A DNA stretch of 24,015 nucleotides from Vulgatibacter sp035565615 (GTDB lineage Bacteria; Myxococcota; Myxococcia; Myxococcales; Vulgatibacteraceae). Where the stretch lies: positions 1 to 24,015 of the forward strand of contig DATMSB010000142.1 in assembly GCA_035565615.1 (NCBI GenBank), written 5' to 3'. Numbering within the stretch: the first letter of the stretch is position 1; every line of letters begins with the position of its first letter. The notes below the pieces were generated by a model. It searched no databases, had not been told where the DNA came from, and saw only the letters and a program-made list of their open reading frames with translations. A program made the position numbers and the translations under genes. Of this stretch, positions 16,796 through 24,015 are shown piece after piece.

Positions 16796-17566
16796 ATGTC
16801 GTCGATCTCCGGGAAGAAGACCGAGCCGCGGGCCCTGCGCGCGGCGGCGCAGGCGAGCGCCGCGAACGCGGAGGAGTCCCTGCGGACGGTGGTGGAGCTG
16901 GAGTCCGACGTCGAGTCGCTGCGCACCCGCTACGAGCAGTACTTCCTCGGACTGTCGCGGGTTCCGCCCTCGGAGGAGCACCAGCGCATTCGCAGCCACC
17001 TCATCCGGCTGCGGGGCGCGGCGCTGCGCAGCGCCCCCGTGCGCTTCCGTCTCCAGTCCCTTCACAACCGCTTCCTCTCCTACGAGCGGATGTGGGCGCG
17101 GGTGCTGCGCGAGCGGGAGGAGGGGACCTACCGCCGCGACCTGGAGAAGGCGAGGTATCGTCGCAGAGCCGCTGGCGTGCAGAAAGGTGAAGCTGCGGGT
17201 GATACACGTGCAGTGAAGGATTCCGCCGAGGAGACGGCCCGCTCCGCTGCCGACGCCGCCGCGAGCCCCGAGGGAGCGGCGCCCGCCAGCCAGAAGGATC
17301 GCGTCGCCACGACCGGAGCGCCTCGACCGGGTGGCGAAGCGCCCCGATCGGAGGTATCCGACGAGAGGCTGCGGGCCGTCTACGACGCCTACGTCGGGGC
17401 GAAGCGGCGCTGCGGGGAGGACACGAAGGGGCTGACCTTCGAGGGGCTCGCGAAGAAGTTGCGCAGCCAGCTCCCCGAGGTCCTCGCCCGCCACAACGCC
17501 ACGTCGGTGGAGCTGAAGGTGGTGATCAAGGGGGGCAAGGCGATGGTGAAGGCCATCCCGAAGTAG
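16796..17566 (+). CDS. Two-part protein with myxobacterial-type C-terminal domain
   Basis: The 256-residue product has no signal peptide or membrane segment. Residues 1-125 look helical and charged (LRTVVELESDVESLRTRYEQ, then an Arg-rich run of helices with LQSLHNRFLSYERMWARVL). A low-complexity linker rich in Ala, Pro, Gly and Glu covers about 126-185. The C-terminal part (about 187-256: SDERLRAVYDAYVGAKRRC, then LAKKLRSQLPEVLARHNATS and VELKVVIKGGKAMVKAIP) resembles a deltaproteobacterial domain I remember under the locus name MXAN_5187; that recollection is unverified. Function is unknown. It starts at ATG 16796, after the atp terminator, so it needs its own promoter. Confidence 0.85.
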   Translation: MSSISGKKTEPRALRAAAQASAANAEESLRTVVELESDVESLRTRYEQYFLGLSRVPPSEEHQRIRSHLIRLRGAALRSAPVRFRLQSLHNRFLSYERMWARVLREREEGTYRRDLEKARYRRRAAGVQKGEAAGDTRAVKDSAEETARSAADAAASPEGAAPASQKDRVATTGAPRPGGEAPRSEVSDERLRAVYDAYVGAKRRCGEDTKGLTFEGLAKKLRSQLPEVLARHNATSVELKVVIKGGKAMVKAIPK

Positions 17567-17669
17567 CGGCGCTGCGCACCTCCTGCACGAGCGCCCACGT
17601 TGCGGCCGCTCGATCCGATGCCGAAGATTCTTCGGCCGGCCTCCTTCCGTGGCTGGGCAAGGAGGGGGC

Positions 17670-18053
17670 GTGGTCCCACGCATCGGGCGGTCCGCCATTC
17701 TTCTCCTGCTGCTCGCCGGGCTCGGCGCCGGCTGCGTCGATCGGGAGATGGAGAGCCAGCGCGAGCGGCTGGCCCTCGAGCAGCGAAGCCGCATGGAGAT
17801 GCTGCACCGAATCGAGGCCCGGCTCCTCGACGCCCAGGCCCGCAGCCGCGAATGGGAGGAGCTGCGGCGGCGCCACGAGCGCGTCTCCGCGATCGCCTGC
17901 GAGAACGTCGCCCAGCACGTGGCCAGCATGGAGCGGAACCAGGCCTGGCAGGTGGAGAAGCGCCGGAGGATCCAGGCGAGCCGGGTGGCGCAAGCGCTGC
18001 CGCCGAAGGACGGCGACCACCGCCGCTCGCCCATCTCCACCGCCGGGAACTGA
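17670..18053 (+). CDS. Small coiled-coil lipoprotein
   Basis: I do not recognise a family. The N-terminus is a clear lipoprotein signal: MVPRIGR, a hydrophobic run of leucines, then the lipobox LGAGC with the lipidated cysteine at residue 22. The mature 106 residues are highly charged and probably form a coiled coil (REMESQRERLALEQRSR, ARLLDAQARSREWEELRRR), ending in a basic, disordered tail. GTG 17670 is preferred because GGAGG lies at 17661-17665; an in-frame GTG at 17649 lacks a site and lengthens the signal unnecessarily. It follows the previous gene by 103 bp. It could be a periplasmic spacer or envelope-tethering protein, on appearance only. Confidence 0.75.
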   Translation: MVPRIGRSAILLLLLAGLGAGCVDREMESQRERLALEQRSRMEMLHRIEARLLDAQARSREWEELRRRHERVSAIACENVAQHVASMERNQAWQVEKRRRIQASRVAQALPPKDGDHRRSPISTAGN

Positions 18054-18150
18054 TCGCGCTCCCGCGGACCGCGTCGGGAACGGACCGCCCACGGCGCGAC
18101 GCGACGCGCGTCGATTCCATCGCGTTCCGGGCCTCGAAGCGTAGAGCACC

Positions 18151-18288
18151 CGCGCTCCTCGCCGTCGAACGTCGAGGCGGTGCGTCGCGTTGCGCCCGCT
18201 CCGGGCCGCGCGCTGCGACGCGTCGGTCTCTCTCCTGCGCGTCGGACTCGCGCTCCTCGCCGTCGCACCGTCCAGGCGGTGCGTCCCG
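18151..18288. repeat. Pair of imperfect 39-40 bp direct repeats
   Basis: Copy one (18151-18189) and copy two (18249-18288) both begin CGCGCTCCTCGCCGTCG and end in AGGCGGTGCGTC followed by GCG or CCG, with a few substitutions and a one-base length difference. They start 98 bp apart, and the DNA between shares further CGCGTCG runs, suggesting an old tandem duplication of about 98 bp. Confidence 0.6.
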
Positions 18289-18378
18289 CCGCGCCTCCTC
18301 GGGACGCGAGCGTCACCGCCCTGGGCTCTCTCCCGGCGTCGGCCTGCGGCAAGGATCGAGTAGACTCCCGGCCTCCTC

Positions 18379-18399
18379 GGGCCCGGGCCCGGGCCCGGG
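18379..18399. repeat. GGGCCC hexanucleotide repeat
   Basis: Three and a half uninterrupted copies of GGGCCC, 21 bp, forming a self-complementary tract that ends 36 bp before the hutF ATG. Such tracts can change length by slippage; any effect on hutF is speculative. Confidence 0.7.
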
Positions 18400-18435
18400 T
18401 GAGTCGATCGCGCCGCGCGGCGATGGAGAGTGGCG

Positions 18436-19824
18436 ATGAGGTATCTGCTTCCGGACCACGTCCTCTTGGGCGACGAGATCCGCTCCGAGGTGGCGATCGG
18501 CATCGGAGACGAGGGGCGGATCGAGTCGGTGGGGCCGCTGCCGGCGGGCGCCACCGCCGAGCGGCTGCCGCGGCGCCTCGTGATCCCCGGCTTCGTGAAC
18601 GGGCACAGCCATGCGTTCCAGCGCGCGATCCGCGGGCGCTCCGAGTACCGGCAGCGGGGGCGGACCAGCGACGACTTCTGGACCTGGCGCGAGCAGATGT
18701 ACGCGGCCGCGATGCGCCTGGATCCGAACGAGTTCGAGGCGGTCTCCCGGATGGCGTTCGTGGAGATGGCGCTGGCGGGGATCACCACGGTGGGCGAGTT
18801 CCACTACGTGCACCATCCGGCCGAGGGCGGCCGCTACGCCGATCCCGACGAGCTCGCCCTGCGGGTGGCGAAGGCCGCCGAGGACGCAGGGATCCAGCTC
18901 GTCCTCCTTCGGGTGTCGTACGCGCGGGCCGGCCATCGGCAGGATCCGAACCCGCGGCAGATCCGCTTCATCGACTCCTCGGCGGACGAGACCCTGTCGG
19001 CGGTCGAGAGGCTGCGCGGGAGGGGCCTGCGGGTCGGCGTCGCGCCGCACAGCGTCCGCGCGCTGCGGATCGAATGGCTCCGGGAGCTCGGCGCCCACGC
19101 ACGGGCGCACGATCTGCCGCTGCACATGCACCTCTCCGAGCAGCCTCGGGAGGTGGAGGAATGCGTCCAGGAGCACGGCGCCCGGCCCGCGGAGCTGATG
19201 GCCCGCGAGGGCCTGCTGGGGCCGCTCTTCACCGGCGTACATGGGGTGCATCTGACGGACACGGAGATCCGCCTGCTCGGCGAGGCGCAGGCCACCATCT
19301 GCGCCTGTCCCACCACCGAGCGGAACCTCGGCGACGGGATCGTCCGCGCGCGGGCCCTCTTCGACGCCGGCGTGCACGTCTGCTTCGGCACCGACTCGCA
19401 GATCGAGATCGCCCCGCTGCAGGACGCCCGCGCGCTCGAGTACCACCTCCGCCTCAAGAAGCTGGAGCGGGCGATCCTCGGAGACGCCGAAGGAGACGAT
19501 CGCCCCGACCGCCTCGCGGCGAGGCTGCTCCGCTGCGCGACCTCCGCCGGCGCCCGGGCCCTGGGTGAGCCCACCGGCTCGATCGAGCCCGGCCGGCGCG
19601 CGGACCTCGTGGCGATCGACCTCGACGACCCGTCGATCCGCGGCGCCGACCTGCGCACCCTCCTGCCGAACGTCGTCTTCTCCCTGGAGCGCACCGCGAT
19701 CCGCGACGTGTGGAGCGCCGGCCGGCACCTGGTGCGCGACGGTCGCCACCCCCTGCAGGAGGAGGCGGGCCGCGCCTTCGACGCCGCGATGGCGTCCCTG
19801 TGGCGCGACGACCGAGGCGGCTGA
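18436..19824 (+). CDS. hutF: Formimidoylglutamate deiminase HutF
   Basis: HutF hydrolyses N-formimino-L-glutamate to N-formyl-L-glutamate and ammonia in the five-step histidine degradation route. The 462-residue product belongs to the amidohydrolase superfamily. Metal-ligand motifs are in order: GHSHAFQRAIRG (H57, H59), HMHLSEQ (H232), GVHGVH (H269, H272), CPTTERNLGDG and GTDSQ (D320). VGEFHYVHH and the CPTTERNLGDG block are typical of HutF rather than other amidohydrolases. ATG 18436 follows GGAGAG; an in-frame GTG at 18430 is too close to that site. No other hut gene is visible here, so it may stand alone or serve a pathway encoded elsewhere. A convergent oxidoreductase gene follows after 82 bp. 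Confidence 0.92.
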   Translation: MRYLLPDHVLLGDEIRSEVAIGIGDEGRIESVGPLPAGATAERLPRRLVIPGFVNGHSHAFQRAIRGRSEYRQRGRTSDDFWTWREQMYAAAMRLDPNEFEAVSRMAFVEMALAGITTVGEFHYVHHPAEGGRYADPDELALRVAKAAEDAGIQLVLLRVSYARAGHRQDPNPRQIRFIDSSADETLSAVERLRGRGLRVGVAPHSVRALRIEWLRELGAHARAHDLPLHMHLSEQPREVEECVQEHGARPAELMAREGLLGPLFTGVHGVHLTDTEIRLLGEAQATICACPTTERNLGDGIVRARALFDAGVHVCFGTDSQIEIAPLQDARALEYHLRLKKLERAILGDAEGDDRPDRLAARLLRCATSAGARALGEPTGSIEPGRRADLVAIDLDDPSIRGADLRTLLPNVVFSLERTAIRDVWSAGRHLVRDGRHPLQEEAGRAFDAAMASLWRDDRGG

Positions 19825-19906
19825 CGAGCCGGGCGCAGAGAACGACCGGTGGCGGACCGCCGCTCCGCTGCCAGGCCCGTGTGCACGGCAAGCCCCAGCG
19901 GGACCT

Positions 19907-20926
19907 TCAGACCGTGAGCACCGTCTTGCCGAAGTTCTGGCGCTCGTGCAGTCGATCGTGGGCGGCGCCCGCCTCCTCGAGCGGGAAGGTGGAGTCGACG
20001 ACCGGCGCGAACTCCCCCGCACCCCATCGGGAGACGATCTCCGCCAGCATGGCGCGGACCCGATCCTTCTCGGACCAGAGGTGGCCGAGGTTCACGCCGA
20101 TGACGCCCTTGTTGTCGTTCATCAGCTTGATGGGGTGGTAGATCGGCGTGCGCGCGAGGGCCTTGGCGGCCGACGCGATGTTGCGGCGCTTGCCCTTGCC
20201 GCTGCTCGACGAGAGGCCGAAGAGGATCAGCCGCCCCATCGGCGCCAGGCTCCGGTAGCTCTTGCGGGCGCTGTCCCCTCCGTTGGGATCGAGGACCACG
20301 TCGACGCCCGCTCCGGAGGTGAGCTCGCGGACCACCGCCTCGAAGTCGCAGGAGCGGTAGTCGATGGCGTGGTCGAGGCCCATCTTCAGGAGCCGCTCGT
20401 GCTTTCCGATGCTCGCGGTCCCGAAGGTGGTGGCCTCGCGGGCCTTGGCGAGCTGCAGCGCCGCGAGCCCCACGCCGCCCCCCGCCCCGTGGATGAGGAC
20501 GCGATCGCCCGGGCGGATCGAGACGAGGCGCTCGAGCATGAGGAAGGCGGTGAGGAAGTTCACCGGCAGCGCCGCCGCCTCGACGAAGTCCTTCCCTTCG
20601 GGGATGTGGACCGCCTGCTCGGCGGGGACGACGACGGTGTCGGCGTAGCCGGAGAACCGGGTGAGGGCGAGGACCCGATCGCCGGCGGCGAAGCCGTCGA
20701 CCTCGTCACCCACCTCGTCGACGACGCCGGCCACCTCGTAGCCCGGCACGAAGGGTGGTGGCGGCGCGTCGGGGTAGAGCCCCATCCTGGCGAGCACGTC
20801 GGCGAAGTTCACGCCGGCGGCGCGGACGCGGATGCGCAGCTCGCCCGGCCCCGCCACCGGATCGTCGCTCTCGAAGGGCTCGAGGCATTCGGGTCCCCCG
20901 TGGCGCGCGATCGCGACCTGCATCAT
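19907..20926 (-). CDS. Zinc-free MDR family NADPH:quinone oxidoreductase-like protein
   Basis: The 339-residue product is a medium-chain dehydrogenase/reductase of the quinone oxidoreductase/VAT1 group. It has the N-terminal GroES-like domain with AAGVNFADVLARMGLYP and PFVPGYEVAGVV, and a Rossmann cofactor domain with GAGGGVGLAALQLAK (about 147-161). Zinc ligands of alcohol dehydrogenases are absent. The LMNDNKGVIGVNLGHLW segment is typical of VAT1-like members. Substrate cannot be told from sequence; reduction of quinones or enones with NADPH is the family norm. The start is one of two adjacent ATG codons (20926 or 20923) after a GGAGGTGG site. It is convergent with hutF and downstream of the fecR-like gene. 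Confidence 0.88.
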   Translation of the reverse strand: MMQVAIARHGGPECLEPFESDDPVAGPGELRIRVRAAGVNFADVLARMGLYPDAPPPPFVPGYEVAGVVDEVGDEVDGFAAGDRVLALTRFSGYADTVVVPAEQAVHIPEGKDFVEAAALPVNFLTAFLMLERLVSIRPGDRVLIHGAGGGVGLAALQLAKAREATTFGTASIGKHERLLKMGLDHAIDYRSCDFEAVVRELTSGAGVDVVLDPNGGDSARKSYRSLAPMGRLILFGLSSSSGKGKRRNIASAAKALARTPIYHPIKLMNDNKGVIGVNLGHLWSEKDRVRAMLAEIVSRWGAGEFAPVVDSTFPLEEAGAAHDRLHERQNFGKTVLTV

Positions 20927-21016
20927 CTCGAACCCACCTCCACCTCGCCCGGCCGAACCCGCGAATCATGCGCATGAAGGAGGCTCCCGCGCCACCGCGT
21001 GGCCGGGCGCTCGGAT

Positions 21017-21145
21017 GAGGTGGGGGCGGGAGGTTCCCGCCCGAAGGGAGGCGTGAGGAAGCAGCGGTCCTCTCGCACCACCGCCATCGCACGGGCGCTT
21101 CTCCGAGGTGGGCGACGCGAGGGCTCCCGCCAGGGGGGAGGCGTC
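21017..21145. repeat. Imperfect tandem duplication of about 90 bp
   Basis: Two related blocks, 21017-21055 and 21106-21145, both start GAGGTGGG and end GGGAGGCGT, with similar centres (CGGGAGGTTCCCGCC and CGAGGGCTCCCGCC). Corresponding points are 89-90 bp apart, and GGGCGCT precedes both. The right block reaches the stop codon of the fecR-like gene. The left block contains a perfect 8-bp hairpin (21024-21042) with a three-base loop and no T-run. Confidence 0.55.
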
Positions 21146-22013
21146 AGGGCGCGGCGTTGGCGCCCAGCCACTGGCCGAGGCGCTCGGCGCGATCGCTGCC
21201 GGGATACCGATCCAGGAACTCGCCGGCCAGCGTCCGGGCCTCGTCGGCCTGACCGAGGCGCGCCCGCAGGAGGAAGAGGTGGTAGAGCGCCTCCTCGTCG
21301 AGGACGGCGTCCGGCTGGCTCGCGCGGAAGCGGGACAGCAGCCCGGCGGCCTTCTCCAGCTCTTCGCCGCCGGAGAGGAGCACGAGCGCCTCGCGCAGCA
21401 GTCCGGCCTCGGAGCCGGGATCGGCGCAGAACCTGCGGGACTCGCCGGCGCCGAGGAAGACCTGCTCGCCCCTGCCGTCGGTGCTCCGCACCCGGCCCTC
21501 CTCGACCTCGACCGCGCTGCAGCTCCCGGCGGCCTCCACCGAGAAGCGGGTGCCCACCACCTCCACGAGGACCTGGTCGGTGCGGACCTTGAAGCGCTGA
21601 CCCGCGACCAGCGGCTCGACCTCGAACCGGGCGCGCCCCGCCTCGACCCGGAGCTCGGAGAGGTCCGGCTCGGCGTGCTCCACGTGCAGCCTGCCGCCCG
21701 GATCGACGAGGACCTGATGGGGGCCGACGGCGAGGGCGGTCGGCGCCTCCCCGCCCTGAACCGAATCGCCGGTGGCGGCCACCTGGATCGGCTCCATGGG
21801 GAGCTGCAGCGTCGGAATCCCCACCCAGACCAGGGCCGCGACGGCGAGGGCCCCGGCGCCGGCGAGGATCAGGCGGAGCTGGACCCGGGCCGGGCGCCTG
21901 CGCTCGAGGGCGCCGGCGACGATCCGCGCCTCCGCCGAACGGGGTGGCCGTGCCTTCGAGAGGGAGCGCAGCGCCTCCAGGCTGGCTTCGTGGTTGTCCA
22001 TGTCGACACTCAT
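21144..22013 (-). CDS. FecR-like membrane protein, probable sigma-factor regulator
   Basis: The 289-residue product has a short cytoplasmic N-terminus (1-45), one membrane segment (about 46-66, LRLILAGAGALAVAALVWVG), a periplasmic FecR-type beta domain (about 95-195, with GRLHVEHAEPDLSELRVEAG and VLVEVVGTRFSVEA) and C-terminal helices like TPR repeats (about 205-283, EKAAGLLSRF, DEEALYHLFLLRARLGQADEA). FecR proteins bind and control partner ECF sigma factors through their cytoplasmic end. ATG 22013 overlaps the sigma gene stop in ATGA and follows a GGGGGAAG site. An ATG at 22025 lies within that site. A TPR-like C-terminus suggests periplasmic protein contacts. Confidence 0.85.
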   Translation of the reverse strand: MSVDMDNHEASLEALRSLSKARPPRSAEARIVAGALERRRPARVQLRLILAGAGALAVAALVWVGIPTLQLPMEPIQVAATGDSVQGGEAPTALAVGPHQVLVDPGGRLHVEHAEPDLSELRVEAGRARFEVEPLVAGQRFKVRTDQVLVEVVGTRFSVEAAGSCSAVEVEEGRVRSTDGRGEQVFLGAGESRRFCADPGSEAGLLREALVLLSGGEELEKAAGLLSRFRASQPDAVLDEEALYHLFLLRARLGQADEARTLAGEFLDRYPGSDRAERLGQWLGANAAP

Positions 22014-22627
22014 CTCTTCCCCCACGAGAGGCCCGCCTCGTCCGGCACGGGTCGCTCCTCCGTCCAGTTGTTGCGGAAGGCTTCCTTGGCCAGGCGCACC
22101 CGGCTCGCCACCGTTCCCGCCGGGATGCCCAGGGTCTCGGCGGCCTCCTCCCGGGTGAAGCCCTCGACCTCCATGAGGATGAGGGCCTCGGCCTGTGCCC
22201 GGGGCAGCTTCGAGAGGCAGTCGCGCACCGCGAGCTCGCGGGCCACGTCACCCGACTCCTCGTGCTCGAAGGCCGGCTCCGGCGGGCCCTCGCCGAGGAT
22301 GGCGCGCTTCCACCAGGCGCTGCGGCGCTGGTTGCTCACGACGCGCCGCGTGATCTGGAAGAGCCAGGAGGTGAGCGCCTCGTCCGCGCGGCAGGTCTCG
22401 ATCCGTCTGCTCGCGATCACCAGGACCTCCTGGGCGGCGTCCTCCGCTTCGGCCGGCTGCAGGCCCAGGAGGATCGACCAACGGTAGAGCTGGGCGCTCC
22501 TCTCTCGGAACAGCCGCTCCCAAGCGGCCGGATCTCCCGCCTTGCAGGCGTCGAGCAGGGTCACGTGCTCGCCGCCGGTAGATGCCGACGCGCCATCCTT
22601 TTCGATCGAATGTGGGCGGACGCCCAT
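22010..22627 (-). CDS. ECF RNA polymerase sigma factor
   Basis: The 205-residue product has sigma region 2 at about 25-105 (AWERLFRERSAQLYRWSI, EAEDAAQEVLVIASRRI, SWLFQITRRVVSNQRR) and region 4 at about 137-186 (LPRAQAEALILMEVEGFTRE then EAAETLGIPAGTVASRVRLA), with nothing between but a short linker, as in extracytoplasmic-function sigma factors. ATG 22627 follows AGGTGAT and lies five bases after the stop of the preceding secreted-protein gene. It overlaps the fecR-like gene by four bases, so the pair is a sigma/regulator unit. Its target promoters and signal are unknown; TonB receptor genes common near FecI/FecR pairs are not visible. Confidence 0.93.
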   Translation of the reverse strand: MGVRPHSIEKDGASASTGGEHVTLLDACKAGDPAAWERLFRERSAQLYRWSILLGLQPAEAEDAAQEVLVIASRRIETCRADEALTSWLFQITRRVVSNQRRSAWWKRAILGEGPPEPAFEHEESGDVARELAVRDCLSKLPRAQAEALILMEVEGFTREEAAETLGIPAGTVASRVRLAKEAFRNNWTEERPVPDEAGLSWGKR

Positions 22628-22632
22628 TCGGA

Positions 22633-24015
22633 TCACCTCTTCCAGCCGAGCGTGACGCCCGCGCGGAGGGACCAGCGCCCCAGGACCCCCGAGGTGCCCT
22701 CCGGCAGCCAGATCCGCCGGGCGGTGGGCATCCACTGTGCTTCGACCAGCAGACCCGACGCAACCGGCCCCGACTCCCAGCCCAGCCGGAGGCCCCCCAG
22801 GGGCCCCACGTCCCGGTGGCTCCAGCGGCGGGCCCCCGCGAAGTCGGCCCGGCGCAGCTCGACCTGGTCCACGCCCACCCCGGCCAGCGCCGCGGCGCCC
22901 CAGGCGCCCTTGCCGAAGAGCGGCACCTCGGCCCCCGCCGAGGCCGAGGCGGCGCCGACGCGGATCGGCGTGCCCAGGTTCCACTCCGCCTCCCCCTCCA
23001 TCGCCCCCCGGATCCACAGCGGTCCGAAGGAGACCCGAAGCCCCGCCTCCGGGGAGGAGAGGCCGGGGCCGCGCAGCCTCAGGCCACCGACCCCGCTCAC
23101 CTGGACGCTCCAGCCCGACCAGAAGGCCTCCGGGGGATCGAGCGCGCCCGCGTCGGACGGTCCGGTCTCGGCGCTCGCGGCGGGCGAGTTCGCGTCCGTG
23201 TTGTGTGGGGCTGCACTCGTCGTGAAGGAAGCGGGATCGGATGTCTCTTCTCCCTCCGCCGGTCCCGGATCGAGATCGGCCGGCCCTGCGTCGTCGCCGA
23301 CCTCGCTCCCACCCTCCGTGGGGCTCGCGGCGGCCGAGGCGCCCCCTGCCGCCGCCGACGCGACGGTGGCGTCGGGCGCCTCGCCGGGCGCGATCGCCGG
23401 CGCCGAGACCCCTTCGCTTCCGGACGTGGCGGGGGCCTCCCGATCCGGCGATCCCCCGGGCACGGGCGCTCCGGCGACCGCCTCGGCCGGGGCAGGAGCC
23501 TTCGCCGGGCGGCTGCGCTTGCGAACGGCTTTTCCATCGGTCGATCGGCCGATGGACTTCGGCGCCGGCGTCGGATCCGCGACCACGGGGGCGATGGGCT
23601 CGGGCACCAGCAGGGGGCCCGCGCGCGCCTCGGCGAGCAGCGATTCGAGCAGCAGCGAGAACTCCGTCAGCCGCCCCTCGAGCTCCAGCCTCGCCAGCGG
23701 CCTCTCGAGGCGGGTGAGCCAGGGGACCCTCCGCTCCAGCCGGGCGCCGCCCGAGTCGACGAGGTGCAGGTGGACCGCGCCCTCCCTCTCCTCGAGGGTG
23801 GCGAGATAGCGCCCTCCCGCGGGAGCGGCGCACGGCGGCCTCCGGATCTCGATCCGCGCGGTCGACATGAGGCGAGCGAGGTGGGCGGCGGCGCCCGTGC
23901 CGTCCTCGCGATCCGAGGTGCAGAGCTCGATGACGCTCTGCGGGTTGGCGCCGGCTGCGCCCGCCCAGGCGACGAGGGCGGCGCCCGCGAGGGCGGCGAA
24001 GATCCGCCGGCGCCC
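22633..24015 (-). CDS. Secreted protein with Pro/Ala linker and beta-rich C-terminus (5' partial)
   Basis: The frame stays open to the window edge, so the start codon lies beyond 24015; an internal ATG at 23868 would cut off an obvious signal peptide. In 460 visible residues, 1-23 form a hydrophobic export signal (RRRIFAALAGAALVAWAGAA), 24-131 a globular part (SVIELCTSDRED, GGRYLATLEEREGAVHLHLV, LTEFSLLLESLLAEAR), 132-296 a disordered linker rich in Ala, Pro, Gly, Ser, Asp and Glu, and 298-460 alternating polar and apolar beta-like strands ending VTLGWKR, perhaps a small outer-membrane barrel. I recognise no family. It is first in the visible operon, five bases before the sigma gene, so it is likely part of the same signalling unit or controlled by it. 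Confidence 0.8.
   Translation of the reverse strand, partial: GRRRIFAALAGAALVAWAGAAGANPQSVIELCTSDREDGTGAAAHLARLMSTARIEIRRPPCAAPAGGRYLATLEEREGAVHLHLVDSGGARLERRVPWLTRLERPLARLELEGRLTEFSLLLESLLAEARAGPLLVPEPIAPVVADPTPAPKSIGRSTDGKAVRKRSRPAKAPAPAEAVAGAPVPGGSPDREAPATSGSEGVSAPAIAPGEAPDATVASAAAGGASAAASPTEGGSEVGDDAGPADLDPGPAEGEETSDPASFTTSAAPHNTDANSPAASAETGPSDAGALDPPEAFWSGWSVQVSGVGGLRLRGPGLSSPEAGLRVSFGPLWIRGAMEGEAEWNLGTPIRVGAASASAGAEVPLFGKGAWGAAALAGVGVDQVELRRADFAGARRWSHRDVGPLGGLRLGWESGPVASGLLVEAQWMPTARRIWLPEGTSGVLGRWSLRAGVTLGWKR

Larger units (their letters stand above)
18054..18435. other. Repeat-rich spacer before hutF
   Basis: About 380 bp without a supportable gene. It contains two imperfect direct repeats 98 bp apart, several CGACGCG-type palindromic runs, and a GGGCCC hexamer repeat just before hutF. 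I could not find a convincing promoter. Confidence 0.55.

Noticed and set aside
18430..18435. GTG 18430 as the hutF start
   Set aside because: It sits directly against the GGAGAG ribosome site; ATG 18436 has proper spacing.
23866..23868. ATG at 23868 as the start of the secreted protein
   Set aside because: The frame stays open upstream to the edge and encodes a clear export signal, so this ATG is internal.

Overview
This window is high-GC chromosomal DNA from around a replication origin. Gene content and order (a divergent dnaA and rpmH-rnpA-yidD-yidC-jag cluster, then rsmG, parA-parB-bactofilin, then an F1 ATP synthase operon) and the style of the proteins point to a myxobacterium-like member of the Myxococcota, possibly close to Vulgatibacter. 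The assignment is inferred from gene order and protein sequence read by eye; no database was searched.

Layout. Positions 1-506 are non-coding and contain a facing pair of near-consensus DnaA boxes next to the dnaA stop. dnaA reads leftward (507-1847). A 0.5 kb divergent spacer separates it from a rightward cluster: rpmH, rnpA, yidD, yidC, jag/khpB and an unrecognised 68-residue protein. This cluster covers RNase P and membrane-protein insertion. A 1.1 kb non-coding stretch follows (5846-6928), where many bacteria carry mnmE/mnmG; it holds one perfect and one near-perfect DnaA box. Next is rsmG, then a 1.3 kb non-coding par control region (7601-8875). That region has an eleven-unit, 28-29 bp degenerate tandem array with palindromic cores, two genuine parS sites, a perfect hairpin touching the second parS, and an inverted repeat running into the parA ribosome binding site. 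parA, parB and a bactofilin of the BacM type form the segregation module.

From 11.5 kb a well-formed promoter precedes atpH-atpA-atpG-atpD-atpC (F1 only; the F0 genes are not in the window), which ends at a clear intrinsic terminator at 16657-16682. Downstream lie a two-part protein with a myxobacterial-type C-terminal domain, a small coiled lipoprotein, a repeat-rich spacer, hutF (formimidoylglutamate deiminase) and a convergent zinc-free MDR/quinone oxidoreductase. The right end is a leftward operon: a secreted protein with a proline/alanine-rich linker and a beta-rich C-terminus (its start lies beyond the window), an ECF sigma factor, and a membrane FecR-like protein with TPR-like helices. 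Spacing is 5 bp and then a 4 bp overlap, so they probably form one envelope-signalling unit.

The least explained structure is the array at 7874-8189 beside the parS sites. Its cores resemble parS half-sites with an altered centre, so it may be a decayed or variant centromere-like element. The location of oriC is unresolved: the best DnaA boxes are not in the dnaA-rpmH spacer that gene orientation would favour.
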